IMG/VR virus record: IMGVR_UViG_3300037468_000225
Span: 1 to 29,447 of that record
DNA: 29,447 nucleotides
Origin: a virus
Strand: one strand, 5' to 3'
Below are positions 8,093 to 16,245 of the stretch, one piece after another. A program made the position numbers and the translations under genes. The notes below the pieces were generated by a model that had not been told where the DNA came from, did not search any database, and saw nothing but the letters and a program-made list of their open reading frames with translations. Within the stretch, counting starts at the first letter, position 1. Each line of letters begins with the position of its first letter.

Positions 8093-8803
8093 TCAAGTAT
8101 TGTTTCCAGACTGCTGAACAGGCGAAAGAAATCTGTCGAGTCGAAAGGGTACCACTACTTCTCCTTCATCTTCACATTTAGGACAAGTATAAGTAGATTC
8201 CATAACAGGACCATGTGAAAAGGTAGTATGAAAATCCCTAATAACTTGGAGATCCTGTGTGGACATCTCCTCCAAAATCTTTACTCTACCTATCACATCT
8301 ATAGTGTCATCTACAATACACAAGGCGTAATTGTACAGATAATTGGATTTGGTTTTGGACCCGTAGTCCAAAGCGTTAATTTCGTCCTGGATTGTTTGTA
8401 GCCTCAATTTGACTGGACCTGTTGACAACTTTCTTTCACATGGCTGACTAAAATCGTCTGGAAGTTCTTTCACTTCTAATGTATTCAGGTCAACTACAAT
8501 TTCTATTTTCCTCAAACAAGTAGGACATTTCATTGATATGGGAAAATCTTTGGAGTAGCTATTGATGGCCTGCCAATACATAATGTAGGCTTCGTCCCCA
8601 GCAGTAAGTAACTTTGGATCAATACCTTGTATAAGATTTTGATACAATGTCAGGAGTTTCTTTTTAACATTCTCCAAGGATAATTCTGCCAGGATCTCCT
8701 CATCTCGGCCTTTCATAGGACGTATTCTAATAGACGTTGGATCTACCCCTGTATACGTCAAACATTTTGAGGGTAGTTTGATAGGGACATACAAATCTTT
8801 CAT
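8093..8803 (-). CDS. Tail assembly / baseplate protein, T4 gp26 family
   Basis: The 236-residue protein opens with a MKDLYVPIKLPSK segment, then RIRPMKGRDEEIL and a helical region. It has two CxxC pairs: CPTC in MKCPTCLRKI (about residue 95) and CPKC in YTCPKCEDEGE (about residue 207), which together could bind one zinc ion. This layout, with an N-terminal proline motif, helical middle and a Cys pair followed by beta strands, fits the T4_baseplate family that includes gp26. T4 gp26 is needed for hub assembly. In this phage the gene lies between tube genes and the tape measure, where other phages keep tail assembly chaperones. A good Shine-Dalgarno (AAGGAAAGTT) precedes the ATG. A possible +1 shift near codons 219-226 is described among the findings. 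Confidence 0.6.
   Translation of the reverse strand: MKDLYVPIKLPSKCLTYTGVDPTSIRIRPMKGRDEEILAELSLENVKKKLLTLYQNLIQGIDPKLLTAGDEAYIMYWQAINSYSKDFPISMKCPTCLRKIEIVVDLNTLEVKELPDDFSQPCERKLSTGPVKLRLQTIQDEINALDYGSKTKSNYLYNYALCIVDDTIDVIGRVKILEEMSTQDLQVIRDFHTTFSHGPVMESTYTCPKCEDEGEVVVPFRLDRFLSPVQQSGNNT
8141..8149 (-). promoter_or_regulatory. Candidate +1 frameshift site CCC TTT CGA
   Basis: Codons 219-221 of the gp26-like gene read CCC TTT CGA. Sliding from TTT to TTC would move reading into the +1 frame, which is open from just after a TAG at 8155-8157 down to the small gene that ends at 7921. TTT followed by C and a slow Arg codon is a known +1 slip context, as in influenza A PA-X (UCC UUU CGU). TTT C and CTT T recur at codons 225-226, so the exact position is uncertain. 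The site is inferred, not demonstrated. Confidence 0.35.
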
Positions 8804-8829
8804 AACTTTCCTTTTCCATATAAACCATT

Positions 8830-9408
8830 TTAGAACAATTTTGTTGCTAACGTTTTCAAGGAAGATCCCAATCCTGACAGACCTTCCGACAAGGCTTCCA
8901 CGCCTTGAATAACACTATCAATTCTAAACTCAATATCAAACACCACATTATCTTCTGCTTTATAATCCAGACTGTAGGCAGGAAATGTTATAGGAAAGGC
9001 ACCCTTGAGTGTAATAACATTTACGGGAATACCTTCCCTACTAAACAATAGTATATAGATACTCTTCTTATACTCGGAGGAAGGATGATAGAATCCTTCC
9101 TTATCTATAATCAAATTCTTCCACGTGTTAAAATAAACAGAAACAACATCTGGAACTGGTGTAAGGAGTGTTAACTTGGCAGAACCAATGTTCATTCTTT
9201 CTGGAAAAAACTTCTTTTGTGGTCCAGTCAACAGTTCACTTATCTCATCAATGTTATACTGTCCAAATTGTACTGACTGTACATACTTACCGACAAACCA
9301 TCCAGTAACAAGTAGACCCCAAATATCTGGCAGTATGACCTCAAAGTTATACTGCCGTTGAATATCAGTTATCGTAGGTAAACCAGATGTGTATTCCAAT
9401 AAAGACAT
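8830..9408 (-). CDS. Second tail-tube-like protein
   Basis: This 192-residue protein directly follows the tail tube gene (TAA, three bases, ATG) and has similar features: an N-terminal strand region (YNFEVILPDIW), a VGKYVQSVQFGQYNID segment, strands such as AKLTLLTPVPDVVSVYFN and a late FPAYSLDYKAEDNVVFDIEF. The last resembles the end of tube-barrel proteins, where P-x-x-Y/L-S/D-Y-x-x-x-x-V/I-x-x-x-x-x-F precedes the final strand. The C-terminal ~25 residues form a Gly/Ser/Leu-rich helix not found in the first tube protein. It could be a minor tube subunit, a tube initiator comparable to T4 gp54, or a terminal ring. The exact position in the tail cannot be told from sequence. Confidence 0.5.
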   Translation of the reverse strand: MSLLEYTSGLPTITDIQRQYNFEVILPDIWGLLVTGWFVGKYVQSVQFGQYNIDEISELLTGPQKKFFPERMNIGSAKLTLLTPVPDVVSVYFNTWKNLIIDKEGFYHPSSEYKKSIYILLFSREGIPVNVITLKGAFPITFPAYSLDYKAEDNVVFDIEFRIDSVIQGVEALSEGLSGLGSSLKTLATKLF

Positions 9409-9411
9409 CTG

Positions 9412-9924
9412 TTATACTTTCTCCCAGCTATCGTAAGAAAAAGTGCCAGTGAAAGTGATGGGGGCTTCATCATTGTATGACAAAGGAATATCACTTACAG
9501 CCTGGCAATAACAACCTTTCAACTTAATACTCATGGCAGTTGTACCATCAGTATTCAGTAGGTTGATATAGATATCCGTTTTGATAACTGTTCTTCCTAT
9601 GGAGATTCCTGTCTTATCTCCAATAATGGCGTTACACCAATCATACAATCCTTTAAAGATGTCTCTGTCCTCACCTTCAATAAAAGTGAAGTCGATTGTA
9701 TGGGTATAGGCCAACTTTCCTGGATACTTGATACCTGCAGTTTGCTTATAGGGTATAAGTATTTCACCCACGGACCTTCCAGGCATGGTGGTAGATTGGC
9801 AACGAATGAGCATTGTTTCCGAATCACCACCAACAGGCGATGGAATAATCATCTCCCACAAGTAAATACGAGCTGGGTTGAGAAGATTATTACTTAAACT
9901 ATTTACATTCATCTGGGCACACAT
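9412..9924 (-). CDS. Tail tube protein, gp19-like
   Basis: The 170-residue protein matches the T4 gp19 family in size (163) and pattern. It has NPARIYLWEMIIPSP near the N-terminus, then CQSTTMPGRSVGEILIPY, an IDFTFIEGEDRDIFKGLYDW helix-strand segment, and a final SDIPLSYNDEAPITFTGTF. These correspond to the family's entry strand, its P-G-R/x-x-x-x-x-x-x-P-Y loop, and the closing strand pair with S-Y-D/N before it. Stacked hexameric rings of this protein form the inner tube of the contractile tail. The ATG at 9924 has a strong AAGGAG box five bases upstream, so I keep this start rather than the internal ATG four codons later. The gene follows the sheath gene, as in T4. Confidence 0.85.
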   Translation of the reverse strand: MCAQMNVNSLSNNLLNPARIYLWEMIIPSPVGGDSETMLIRCQSTTMPGRSVGEILIPYKQTAGIKYPGKLAYTHTIDFTFIEGEDRDIFKGLYDWCNAIIGDKTGISIGRTVIKTDIYINLLNTDGTTAMSIKLKGCYCQAVSDIPLSYNDEAPITFTGTFSYDSWEKV

Positions 9925-9966
9925 AGGTTCTCCTTATGTTTATTTATTCTTACATTACAACTGTAA

Positions 9967-11676
9967 CTAGGCCAAAATTCCCCTTGAAACCAATTCCGTG
10001 AACGAGGCGCCTGTGGTAGTAATAATTGTCTGTAACCTTATGAACTCTGCACTTCTTACAGGTCGGACAAATATATCTACTCTCAATTCATTGGCATCAA
10101 TAACCTGGGGAGTATTGTTTGTTAGATCACAAATTACTTGAAAGCCTGGGTCAGTGGAAGTAATTTGGAAGGCACGCTTGGCCGATTGTGAATCCAAAAA
10201 CTCCGTACAAACGCCTGTAACTCTGAATCTTGTCAATTCATCATTGGGCTCAAACAGGAACGGCCTCAAGGCTATGGTCAAAGTTTTCTCAAGGAATATC
10301 ATTAGCCTTCTGACATTCACTCTATCCAAAGCAGATGCTTTTCTCTGTAATGTTTTCTGGCCCCAAATCGGAATGCCCTGACCGCGGAAGAACTGTATAG
10401 GATTAACTCCATCAGCATACAATATATCCCGCTCGCTCTGATTGTAAATTTTGGTGACCGATTGTACGTTTAACATACCACGAGTAAAGCCGGCGGGAGC
10501 AAACCAAGATTCAGCTACGTAGTCATTATAGGCATACATTGATGCCACGTAACCTGATGGGGGAACATCCACTAACACATCATTCCAAGGATCATTTATA
10601 GTTACCCAAGGAGAATACAAGGCAGCGTAGCTTGTATCAAAGTTCTGTGTTATATCCCTAAAGGTTTCTGTGTTAGTTACGGAGAGCGGATCTCCAGCGG
10701 CACTGTTAGGAATATCCAAAATGGCAAAACAATCCTTTCTGGATTCTGCAATAGTCTTCATTGCAGTATGGATAATTACTAAATCACCATCATCAAACGA
10801 CGCTGGAAAACCACCACCAATCAATATTCTAATATCAATTTCTTCTGCACTTGAAAAAGCGTACCAGCCAGTAGTTACTGTATCCCCCGCTATATCATTA
10901 GCACTGGGAACATCACCATCTGCCCCACCGGTAAAGAGAACGGCTGTTGAATTTGCCTTGGGGACTATCGTATCTGCCTGGGTAGTATCGTCAGCTACAA
11001 GAATATAGGAGCTATATCCATTTATTCTTTCTTCCAGATTGAGTTGTTTGCCATACCCGTCTACCTTGGTTTTTCTGGACACCTTCCAACTCTCAACCTT
11101 ACTAGCAGTTCCAAAGTCATCAGTAAGATACACATCCAAAACAAATGTGTACTGTTCTGTTTCTGACAAGGATACAGTAGGTTTCAAGGGATCTACAGTT
11201 GTTTTAACACTCCCAATGATTACACTCAAACGATCTCCCCACACACCTGGGTCCTTGGCAAAGATTTGAAACAACTCATCACTTATACTCGCCTCATTAG
11301 AAAATATAGGCAGTATAAGAGGATTAGTAACATCTGGTATGGATCTACCATCATGTAACCCTTCATTATCACTGGCAGAACCAGACGCCTTAATGTTCAT
11401 TCCAGCATACTTGGCTGTATGAACATCAACAACACGTTTACACCACAGCTGTGTACCATTCTCCAAAAACGCCAGAGCAGTGTAATGGAAGTAGTTGTCA
11501 ATACTAGGAGTACCATACTCCTGAATAAATTGCTGTCTGTTGGTCACACGTATTTTATCCAATGAACCCTTTTTGGCGTAACCTACCATAGCTGCTATTG
11601 TAGTTGCTAAGGCAGGAGTGATGTTGGATACATCAGTTTCTTTTACGTATACGCCAGCAGAAAGATAAAAACTCAT
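9967..11676 (-). CDS. Tail sheath protein, gp18-like
   Basis: This 569-residue protein opens with LSAGVYVKETDVSNITPA, the P/A-G-V-Y-x-x-E-x-D-x-S signature of contractile sheath proteins, followed by FIQEYGTPSIDNYFHYTAL, also typical (F-x-x-x-Y-G, then a helix). The C-terminal domain has LDRVNVRRLMIFLEKTL and then RPFLFEPND, matching the conserved R-x-N-V-R-R-L-x-x-x-I-E, F-E-P-N block that interlocks subunits. A central region of about 200 residues rich in Ser, Thr and Asp is the variable outer domain. T4 gp18 is 659 residues, so this one has a smaller outer domain. The contraction of sheath hexamers drives the tube through the cell envelope. AAGGA precedes the ATG. Confidence 0.92.
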   Translation of the reverse strand: MSFYLSAGVYVKETDVSNITPALATTIAAMVGYAKKGSLDKIRVTNRQQFIQEYGTPSIDNYFHYTALAFLENGTQLWCKRVVDVHTAKYAGMNIKASGSASDNEGLHDGRSIPDVTNPLILPIFSNEASISDELFQIFAKDPGVWGDRLSVIIGSVKTTVDPLKPTVSLSETEQYTFVLDVYLTDDFGTASKVESWKVSRKTKVDGYGKQLNLEERINGYSSYILVADDTTQADTIVPKANSTAVLFTGGADGDVPSANDIAGDTVTTGWYAFSSAEEIDIRILIGGGFPASFDDGDLVIIHTAMKTIAESRKDCFAILDIPNSAAGDPLSVTNTETFRDITQNFDTSYAALYSPWVTINDPWNDVLVDVPPSGYVASMYAYNDYVAESWFAPAGFTRGMLNVQSVTKIYNQSERDILYADGVNPIQFFRGQGIPIWGQKTLQRKASALDRVNVRRLMIFLEKTLTIALRPFLFEPNDELTRFRVTGVCTEFLDSQSAKRAFQITSTDPGFQVICDLTNNTPQVIDANELRVDIFVRPVRSAEFIRLQTIITTTGASFTELVSRGILA

Positions 11677-11702
11677 AATACTATCCTTTCAATATTTTTT
11701 TT

Positions 11703-12410
11703 CTAAGTAATAACTCGTTCAAACAATTTTAAGGTCGCTGCCTTTTCTACGTCCTGATTAGAATCCGCTACGATAATCTCCTCGTAGTTTACTACTTCGT
11801 CCTTATCATAACAGGTTAAAATGATCTTTTCTATTATGCCATAGGAAGTGGCAGTTAAATCATATACCCAACCTTCAACAGTTACTGGACAACCAAAAAC
11901 ATGATATTGTCCTAATTCATATTTTGTAGCAATACTAGATCTGTCTGTTAGTGGACCGAACTTCAAATAGTATTTCAACGGAATAGTATCATCCAAAAGA
12001 AGATTAAGATTAGGCAATGTTTGTTGCCAGAATATATATTCTTCCGTTATAAGATTGATCTTCTCCTTGTCTAATGACCAGAAGGTTACTTCATATTCTA
12101 ATTCTACTGGCTGGGCCTTGACATTAACTACATGACCTGAACTATCCACAATACCTAAATTCAAACCTCTCCTGGCGGCAGGAGTCCTCTGTCTATTTAG
12201 GTTAGGAGCCGTGGAAGTGCGCCAGATATTTATAAACTCCAATTGTGCCAATCCACGTTTTTCTGCAACCTCTCTTTGGGCTATTTCTGTAGGATAGTGA
12301 ACTACTCCCGCGTTTATACTTGTTAGACCTAGTATGGAACCAAACTTGGTAAAGCAAGCGGCCTGTAATCCTACATCAAGAACATATAAAGAACTCTTCA
12401 TACTAACCAT
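11703..12410 (-). CDS. Tail terminator / sheath stabiliser, gp15-like
   Basis: The 235-residue protein has VKAQPVELEYEVTFWSLDKE followed by a helix reaching EEYIFWQQTLPNLNLLL, then PLKYYLKFG and later CPVTVEGWVYDL. The order (P-x-x-x-x-Y-E-x-x, a helix with IxxxI/E-Q, a P-x-x-x-L strand, then V-x-G-W-x-Y) parallels T4 gp15, where P-I-K-M-I-Y-E-L, I-V-E-Q-I-L-P and E-V-N-G-W-M-Y occur in the same order. gp15 forms the hexameric ring that ends the tube and sheath and joins the tail to the head. Position supports this: in T4, gene 15 comes before 18 and 19. The start at 12410 overlaps the upstream stop by 8 nt and has AAGG four bases before it; an ATG at 12401 is an alternative. Confidence 0.6.
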   Translation of the reverse strand: MVSMKSSLYVLDVGLQAACFTKFGSILGLTSINAGVVHYPTEIAQREVAEKRGLAQLEFINIWRTSTAPNLNRQRTPAARRGLNLGIVDSSGHVVNVKAQPVELEYEVTFWSLDKEKINLITEEYIFWQQTLPNLNLLLDDTIPLKYYLKFGPLTDRSSIATKYELGQYHVFGCPVTVEGWVYDLTATSYGIIEKIILTCYDKDEVVNYEEIIVADSNQDVEKAATLKLFERVIT

Positions 12411-12606
12411 CTATCCTTGTCTTACCCACGGGCCTGGTTACTTCCGTAAGGTCCTCTGTAAGTGTAACCTTGCCATGAAGATTGCCAACGTTAACTACAT
12501 CAACATCCTTCAAGCCAGCCTTAGGTGGAAGAACAACTGAAGCACCATTTAACAATTGTACATTGATGTCTTCTTCACTTACGTTTTTCAAATGTGTTAC
12601 TCTCAT
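12403..12606 (-). CDS. Small conserved-looking virion protein, unknown
   Basis: This 67-residue protein reads as a compact strand-rich domain: NVSEEDINVQLLNGASVVLP, then PPKAGLKDVDVVNVGNLHGK and VTLTEDLTEV. It has no Cys, no membrane segment and no recognisable catalytic motif. Alternating hydrophobics with DVDV and NVGN turns suggest a small beta barrel or decoration-type fold, but I cannot name a family. It starts one base after the stop of the 153-residue protein and overlaps the gp15-like gene by 8 nt, so the three genes are probably translated together. That pairing suggests a small head-tail junction or tail protein. The function is unknown. Confidence 0.7.
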   Translation of the reverse strand: MRVTHLKNVSEEDINVQLLNGASVVLPPKAGLKDVDVVNVGNLHGKVTLTEDLTEVTRPVGKTRIDG

Positions 12607-12607
12607 T

Positions 12608-13069
12608 CTACACTCTCCTTGGCACTGCCTTCCAGGATTGGACTATGGCCGCGTCATGCATATTCTTTATCAAAGGTTCTGTCATTACGAACGAATCATA
12701 CTTATGAAAATTCGCCGGTATATACTCCAAATCTAACGTCATATAACTGTCTTTAAGAATATCAATAGGAACAGTTATATCAGTATCATCCAATGCAAAA
12801 TTAGGAAACCAACACAAAATAGGAATTTCATTTTCAACAAAAACTCCCTTGGCCTTTAACAAATGTACATTCGGGTTCCAATTTACAAATACCTTTGCCT
12901 CATAATGTGTATAAATATAATCGGCCGGCTTACTATACACATCCACCTGTTCTACAGTGGATAGATTAGTAGGAATGTATAAGTTACAATCAATTCCATA
13001 GTTGTCCAGCGATACATCCACTTGCCAGCGGAGTGCATCAATCGAACGTCTTGGAATCATCTTACTCAT
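12608..13069 (-). CDS. Unknown structural protein near the head-tail junction
   Basis: This 153-residue protein opens with MIPRRSIDALRWQVDVSLDN and YGIDCNLYIPTN. Strand-rich segments follow (YEAKVFVNWNPNVHLLKAKG and ENEIPILCWFPNFALDD) and it ends AAIVQSWKAVPRRV. Motifs of the type D-Y-G-I-D-C/x-L-Y-I-P, together with Pro-Arg-Arg at both ends, give the impression of a conserved phage structural protein, but I do not recognise its name. It has no signal peptide or membrane segment. It is in a tight run with the 67-residue protein and the gp15-like terminator, with a one-base gap on each side. A role in neck or tail completion is therefore an inference from context only. Confidence 0.72.
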   Translation of the reverse strand: MSKMIPRRSIDALRWQVDVSLDNYGIDCNLYIPTNLSTVEQVDVYSKPADYIYTHYEAKVFVNWNPNVHLLKAKGVFVENEIPILCWFPNFALDDTDITVPIDILKDSYMTLDLEYIPANFHKYDSFVMTEPLIKNMHDAAIVQSWKAVPRRV

Positions 13070-13070
13070 A

Positions 13071-15791
13071 CTACGCCTGTATTGGAACTTCTACTGACCA
13101 CTTCTTCGGGTCTTCAGAATCTTGTACTACAGTACCTTTCTTCTCACGGGCCAATCTATCTGCCTCAGCCTTATCTACTATGGCTTTGGCTATAATCTGT
13201 CTTTTATCCGTGGCAGGTTTGCCAGAGGAAGTAGGAGAGGGGGCTAGGGCCTCATTAGTTTGCTCATGGAAGAATAGTATCTTGGCTCCACCATCTCTAA
13301 AGTCATCATCTGGAACAATAATACCATCGAGCATGGTTTTATCTTCATCATCTATGTTCCTCCATTTGGCAATATACTGTGTGGTTTCTGCCTTAGCGAA
13401 GCCAATAGGAGAATCTGATTGCATTGAACCAATTACATATCCTTTCTCCCTTAGATAATCTCTGGCTGCATTGATGGCGTCAAAATCTCCCCCCTTAATA
13501 AATGTTTTCACCATTTTAACAGGAAAGTCCTGAACACCATAGGCATCACCAACATTAAAATCCTTAACCTTGGCTTCTTTAATTTTGGATTCATTACTTC
13601 CGCGGTCATACAAAGTGTAGTGTCTCATTTGACCACCAGAAGCTATTAACTTCTTCCTATAGTCCTCCGCTTCATTCTTATCATCAAAGGTTACTATAGT
13701 ACCTTCCTTTTTAACCATGCCCGATCTGCCAGTCATCTTATCTTCAACAGATATTGAATAGCGTCCTTCTTTTATCTTGGATTCAGTAGGACCACCCATG
13801 GCCAGGATTTTATCCCTAACCTTATACGCCTGGGCTATATCAATATCCCTCGCAGGAAGTTGTTTGTGATAGGTCTGTATAACGGAATCAGTTGCTGGAA
13901 AGGTTGCTAGAACCTCAAAGTATCCTAAGTCCTCAACACCCAAATCATTCTTAAACTGTTGTACTACCTTCTTAGCGGCATCTTGAGTACTTATGGCACC
14001 ATCTACCTTAACACACTGCATTGATCCATCCATCCATACTATAGCACCAAATACTTTCGCCTTGGCTTCCTTTACTATCCTATACGACTTAATTTCTTTC
14101 TCCAAAGCAAACCTAAACTCAGGAGTAAATTCATCGGCTTCATTTGGTCTTACACTATAAACATTATCAACAACATCAGCAACAGTAGCCCTTTTAAAAT
14201 CTTTAGGATTTCTTTCAACCTCTGTCAAGTAATTCTCAATCGCCTGATGTACCCACTGGGGTAGTTCACTACCACCCTTAACAGGAACAACACTTTCTTC
14301 TGTTCTTGGAGTATCTACTCTTGGAAAGGCCTCATCTGGGCTTGGTCCTTCGTCCTCATCTAATGATTTTCGCTTATGTGCCTTTAGCCAACTATTGGCT
14401 TCTTTCCTAAATCTTTGGAGATTTCTGTTACCTTCCTCGTCGTAATCTCCGTGTTGAAGACTATTTTCCATCCAAAGATCTTCTAAATGTAAAATCTCCG
14501 CGATGGCTTGATCTGAAGAAAGTATTCCCTCATCTTTGAAAAATTTTATCAGATCACTGTCTTCCATAGTCTCGTCGGTATATGAGCAAGATCCTTTTCC
14601 TACTATCGCGTTAGATCTTACTGCTTGTACCATAGCCTGATAATCAATCGGTTTGTCTTGGTCTTCTCTGAGTTTGGACTCACCAACTTCCTCATCATCT
14701 CCCAGTGTTTCCATGTATTCTCTGGATCTTTCAATTTCCTCTTCAGTATAGCCAGAACCTTCAGCAGGCTGTTCACCCGCTGCAATGCTTGCACAATTGG
14801 CACAATCACTACACATATCGGCATCTATATCCCATTTATCTTCTGCCTTTGATTTACCACAACACTGGCATTCAAACCATCTAGGTTCAGGTCCCATTTC
14901 CTTCACCATCTTCTCAGCTGGCTTTTTACATGTAGGACATATACTTTCATTACTCCTAAATGTTTTGGCACAGTCGTTACATAAGTGAAGGGCTTCTTTT
15001 AACTTGGATTCTTTCATATCCATTTCTAACTCAACACTAACAAAATTATCTCTTTTCCTTAGTTGAGTTACAAAGGTATCCCTATCAAGTTTATCGTCAA
15101 AGTATTTAAACTTTGTAAACTTTTCACCTTCCTTATTGGCTTCAATCCACTTAAGACCATAACGACCAGCTGCTTCATCTACTTTGGATTCTGTCAAATT
15201 AACTATTGTAAGTTTCCCATTTTTTATTACAGCAAACTTTCCCGTTGGTAATTCTACCAAAGCACCTTTACTATTATCCTTTAGTGTAATAGTACCCATC
15301 AAAGTAGAATCTTTAGGTAGCCCGTTAGAACCTACATACGTCATGGCTTCTTTCTTACCCGCTTCTGTACTATTGTAACCTTCCTTAACTACTTTTTTAT
15401 CATTTTCATAACAATGCAATTTACACTTCTTGCACAATTCTTCTTTTGAACCATCAGGAATAAAATCCCCACATTTAGCACATTGCTTTTTATCATCTCC
15501 AGAGTCCTCATCACCAACTTTAGATTCCTTCATTGGTACTGGCTGTATATCCTTTAATCTGTCAAACAAACTATCAGCATCCAATTCCTTATCAGATTCT
15601 TCAATAGAAACTACTACTACATCCCCGTAGTCTCGTTTGATAAGATCCTTGGCTTCAGTGATAGTTTCACCCGTAACAGATATGGCAGTTCCTGGATGTT
15701 CATAACCATCATTTGATTTAATAACGGCGTTCCAGTGCTTATGTTCTTTTATGCCACGCCTAGTAGTTCTACTCATATCTTTGTGTGCCAT
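13071..15791 (-). CDS. Multi-module protein with repeated ESK-[VIL]-x-E tags, possible internal-head polyprotein
   Basis: This 906-residue protein is built from small domains joined by near-identical linkers. ESK tags start at residues 89, 201, 261, 371, 670 and 734. Most continue as V-D-E-A, L-K-E-A, I-K-E-G or I-K-E-A. Further V-K-E-[AG] motifs lie at 135-138 and 573-576. [LI]-x-E before a small residue is the cleavage consensus of T4-type prohead proteases (gp21). Between tags are two related ~60-residue GRY modules (206-266 and 675-739) and three Cys-pair zinc ribbons: C104/107/120/123, C271/274/285/288, C308/311/327/330. A helical, acidic 380-570 region and beta-alpha-beta units at about 18-65 and 577-630 complete it. 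I recognise no enzyme. The gene ends 1 nt before the next one. The likely role, by inference, is a precursor of internal head proteins. Confidence 0.65.
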   Translation of the reverse strand: MAHKDMSRTTRRGIKEHKHWNAVIKSNDGYEHPGTAISVTGETITEAKDLIKRDYGDVVVVSIEESDKELDADSLFDRLKDIQPVPMKESKVGDEDSGDDKKQCAKCGDFIPDGSKEELCKKCKLHCYENDKKVVKEGYNSTEAGKKEAMTYVGSNGLPKDSTLMGTITLKDNSKGALVELPTGKFAVIKNGKLTIVNLTESKVDEAAGRYGLKWIEANKEGEKFTKFKYFDDKLDRDTFVTQLRKRDNFVSVELEMDMKESKLKEALHLCNDCAKTFRSNESICPTCKKPAEKMVKEMGPEPRWFECQCCGKSKAEDKWDIDADMCSDCANCASIAAGEQPAEGSGYTEEEIERSREYMETLGDDEEVGESKLREDQDKPIDYQAMVQAVRSNAIVGKGSCSYTDETMEDSDLIKFFKDEGILSSDQAIAEILHLEDLWMENSLQHGDYDEEGNRNLQRFRKEANSWLKAHKRKSLDEDEGPSPDEAFPRVDTPRTEESVVPVKGGSELPQWVHQAIENYLTEVERNPKDFKRATVADVVDNVYSVRPNEADEFTPEFRFALEKEIKSYRIVKEAKAKVFGAIVWMDGSMQCVKVDGAISTQDAAKKVVQQFKNDLGVEDLGYFEVLATFPATDSVIQTYHKQLPARDIDIAQAYKVRDKILAMGGPTESKIKEGRYSISVEDKMTGRSGMVKKEGTIVTFDDKNEAEDYRKKLIASGGQMRHYTLYDRGSNESKIKEAKVKDFNVGDAYGVQDFPVKMVKTFIKGGDFDAINAARDYLREKGYVIGSMQSDSPIGFAKAETTQYIAKWRNIDDEDKTMLDGIIVPDDDFRDGGAKILFFHEQTNEALAPSPTSSGKPATDKRQIIAKAIVDKAEADRLAREKKGTVVQDSEDPKKWSVEVPIQA

Positions 15792-15793
15792 AA

Positions 15794-16234
15794 TTATTTG
15801 GTCTCCTCTGTATCGATTAGAGTGACTTTCTTCCCCGAGATATCACACCAAAAGCCCGCCTGTTTAGTACCCTCGAAGTTAATCAACTTCTTTACTAAAT
15901 CGGTAGGACTTCCATTACTGTTCCAGAACGCTGTCTCATGTCTACTGCCAACCATAGCCACTGGAGTAAGGTCCGCGGGCAGGTCACTGAACCGAGTATT
16001 CAACACACCATTTACTGCCGCTGAGAAGGGCTCTACAGTAAGTACATGTTTTAGAATACTAACAGCTCTCTTGTCCCTCGGCAGTATGGCCTTACCTTTC
16101 TCTATAACCAGATCCAACAATCCATCTATACCTGTCATTGGAAATCTGTCTGACCAGGCAGAAAGGACGGCCAGCAATCTTTTATAGATATTCACATCGT
16201 TCGCTTCACTTATTCTTTTTTGTACAGTATTCAC
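15794..16234 (-). CDS. Unknown 146-residue protein
   Basis: The protein opens with MNTVQKRISEANDVNIYKRL and is mostly helical in its first half. SDRFPMTGIDGLLDLVIEKG and a basic ILPRDKRAVSILKHV stretch follow. The second half is more strand-like, with AVNGVLNTRFSDLPADLTPV and a final KQAGFWCDISGKKVTLIDTE. It contains I-S-E-A at residues 8-11, which fits the [LI]-x-E|[AG] pattern seen in its neighbours and could be a cleavage site near the N-terminus. I do not recognise a family. It sits two bases upstream of the 906-residue protein gene and 11 bases after the 323-residue gene, so it belongs to the same internal or connector gene run. There are no transmembrane segments. Confidence 0.72.
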   Translation of the reverse strand: MNTVQKRISEANDVNIYKRLLAVLSAWSDRFPMTGIDGLLDLVIEKGKAILPRDKRAVSILKHVLTVEPFSAAVNGVLNTRFSDLPADLTPVAMVGSRHETAFWNSNGSPTDLVKKLINFEGTKQAGFWCDISGKKVTLIDTEETK

Positions 16235-16245
16235 TGCAATCTCCT

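Noticed and set aside
9925-9966. AATAAATA in the gap between sheath and tube genes
   Set aside because: It differs by one base from the T4 late consensus and is in an AT-rich 42-nt gap; too weak to call a promoter without transcription data.
12226-12233. TATAAATA on the minus strand, the T4 late promoter consensus
   Set aside because: It lies inside the gp15-like coding sequence. Another exact match is inside the beta-helix gene near 23490. Such matches are expected by chance in AT-rich DNA, and no matching element sits at gene starts.
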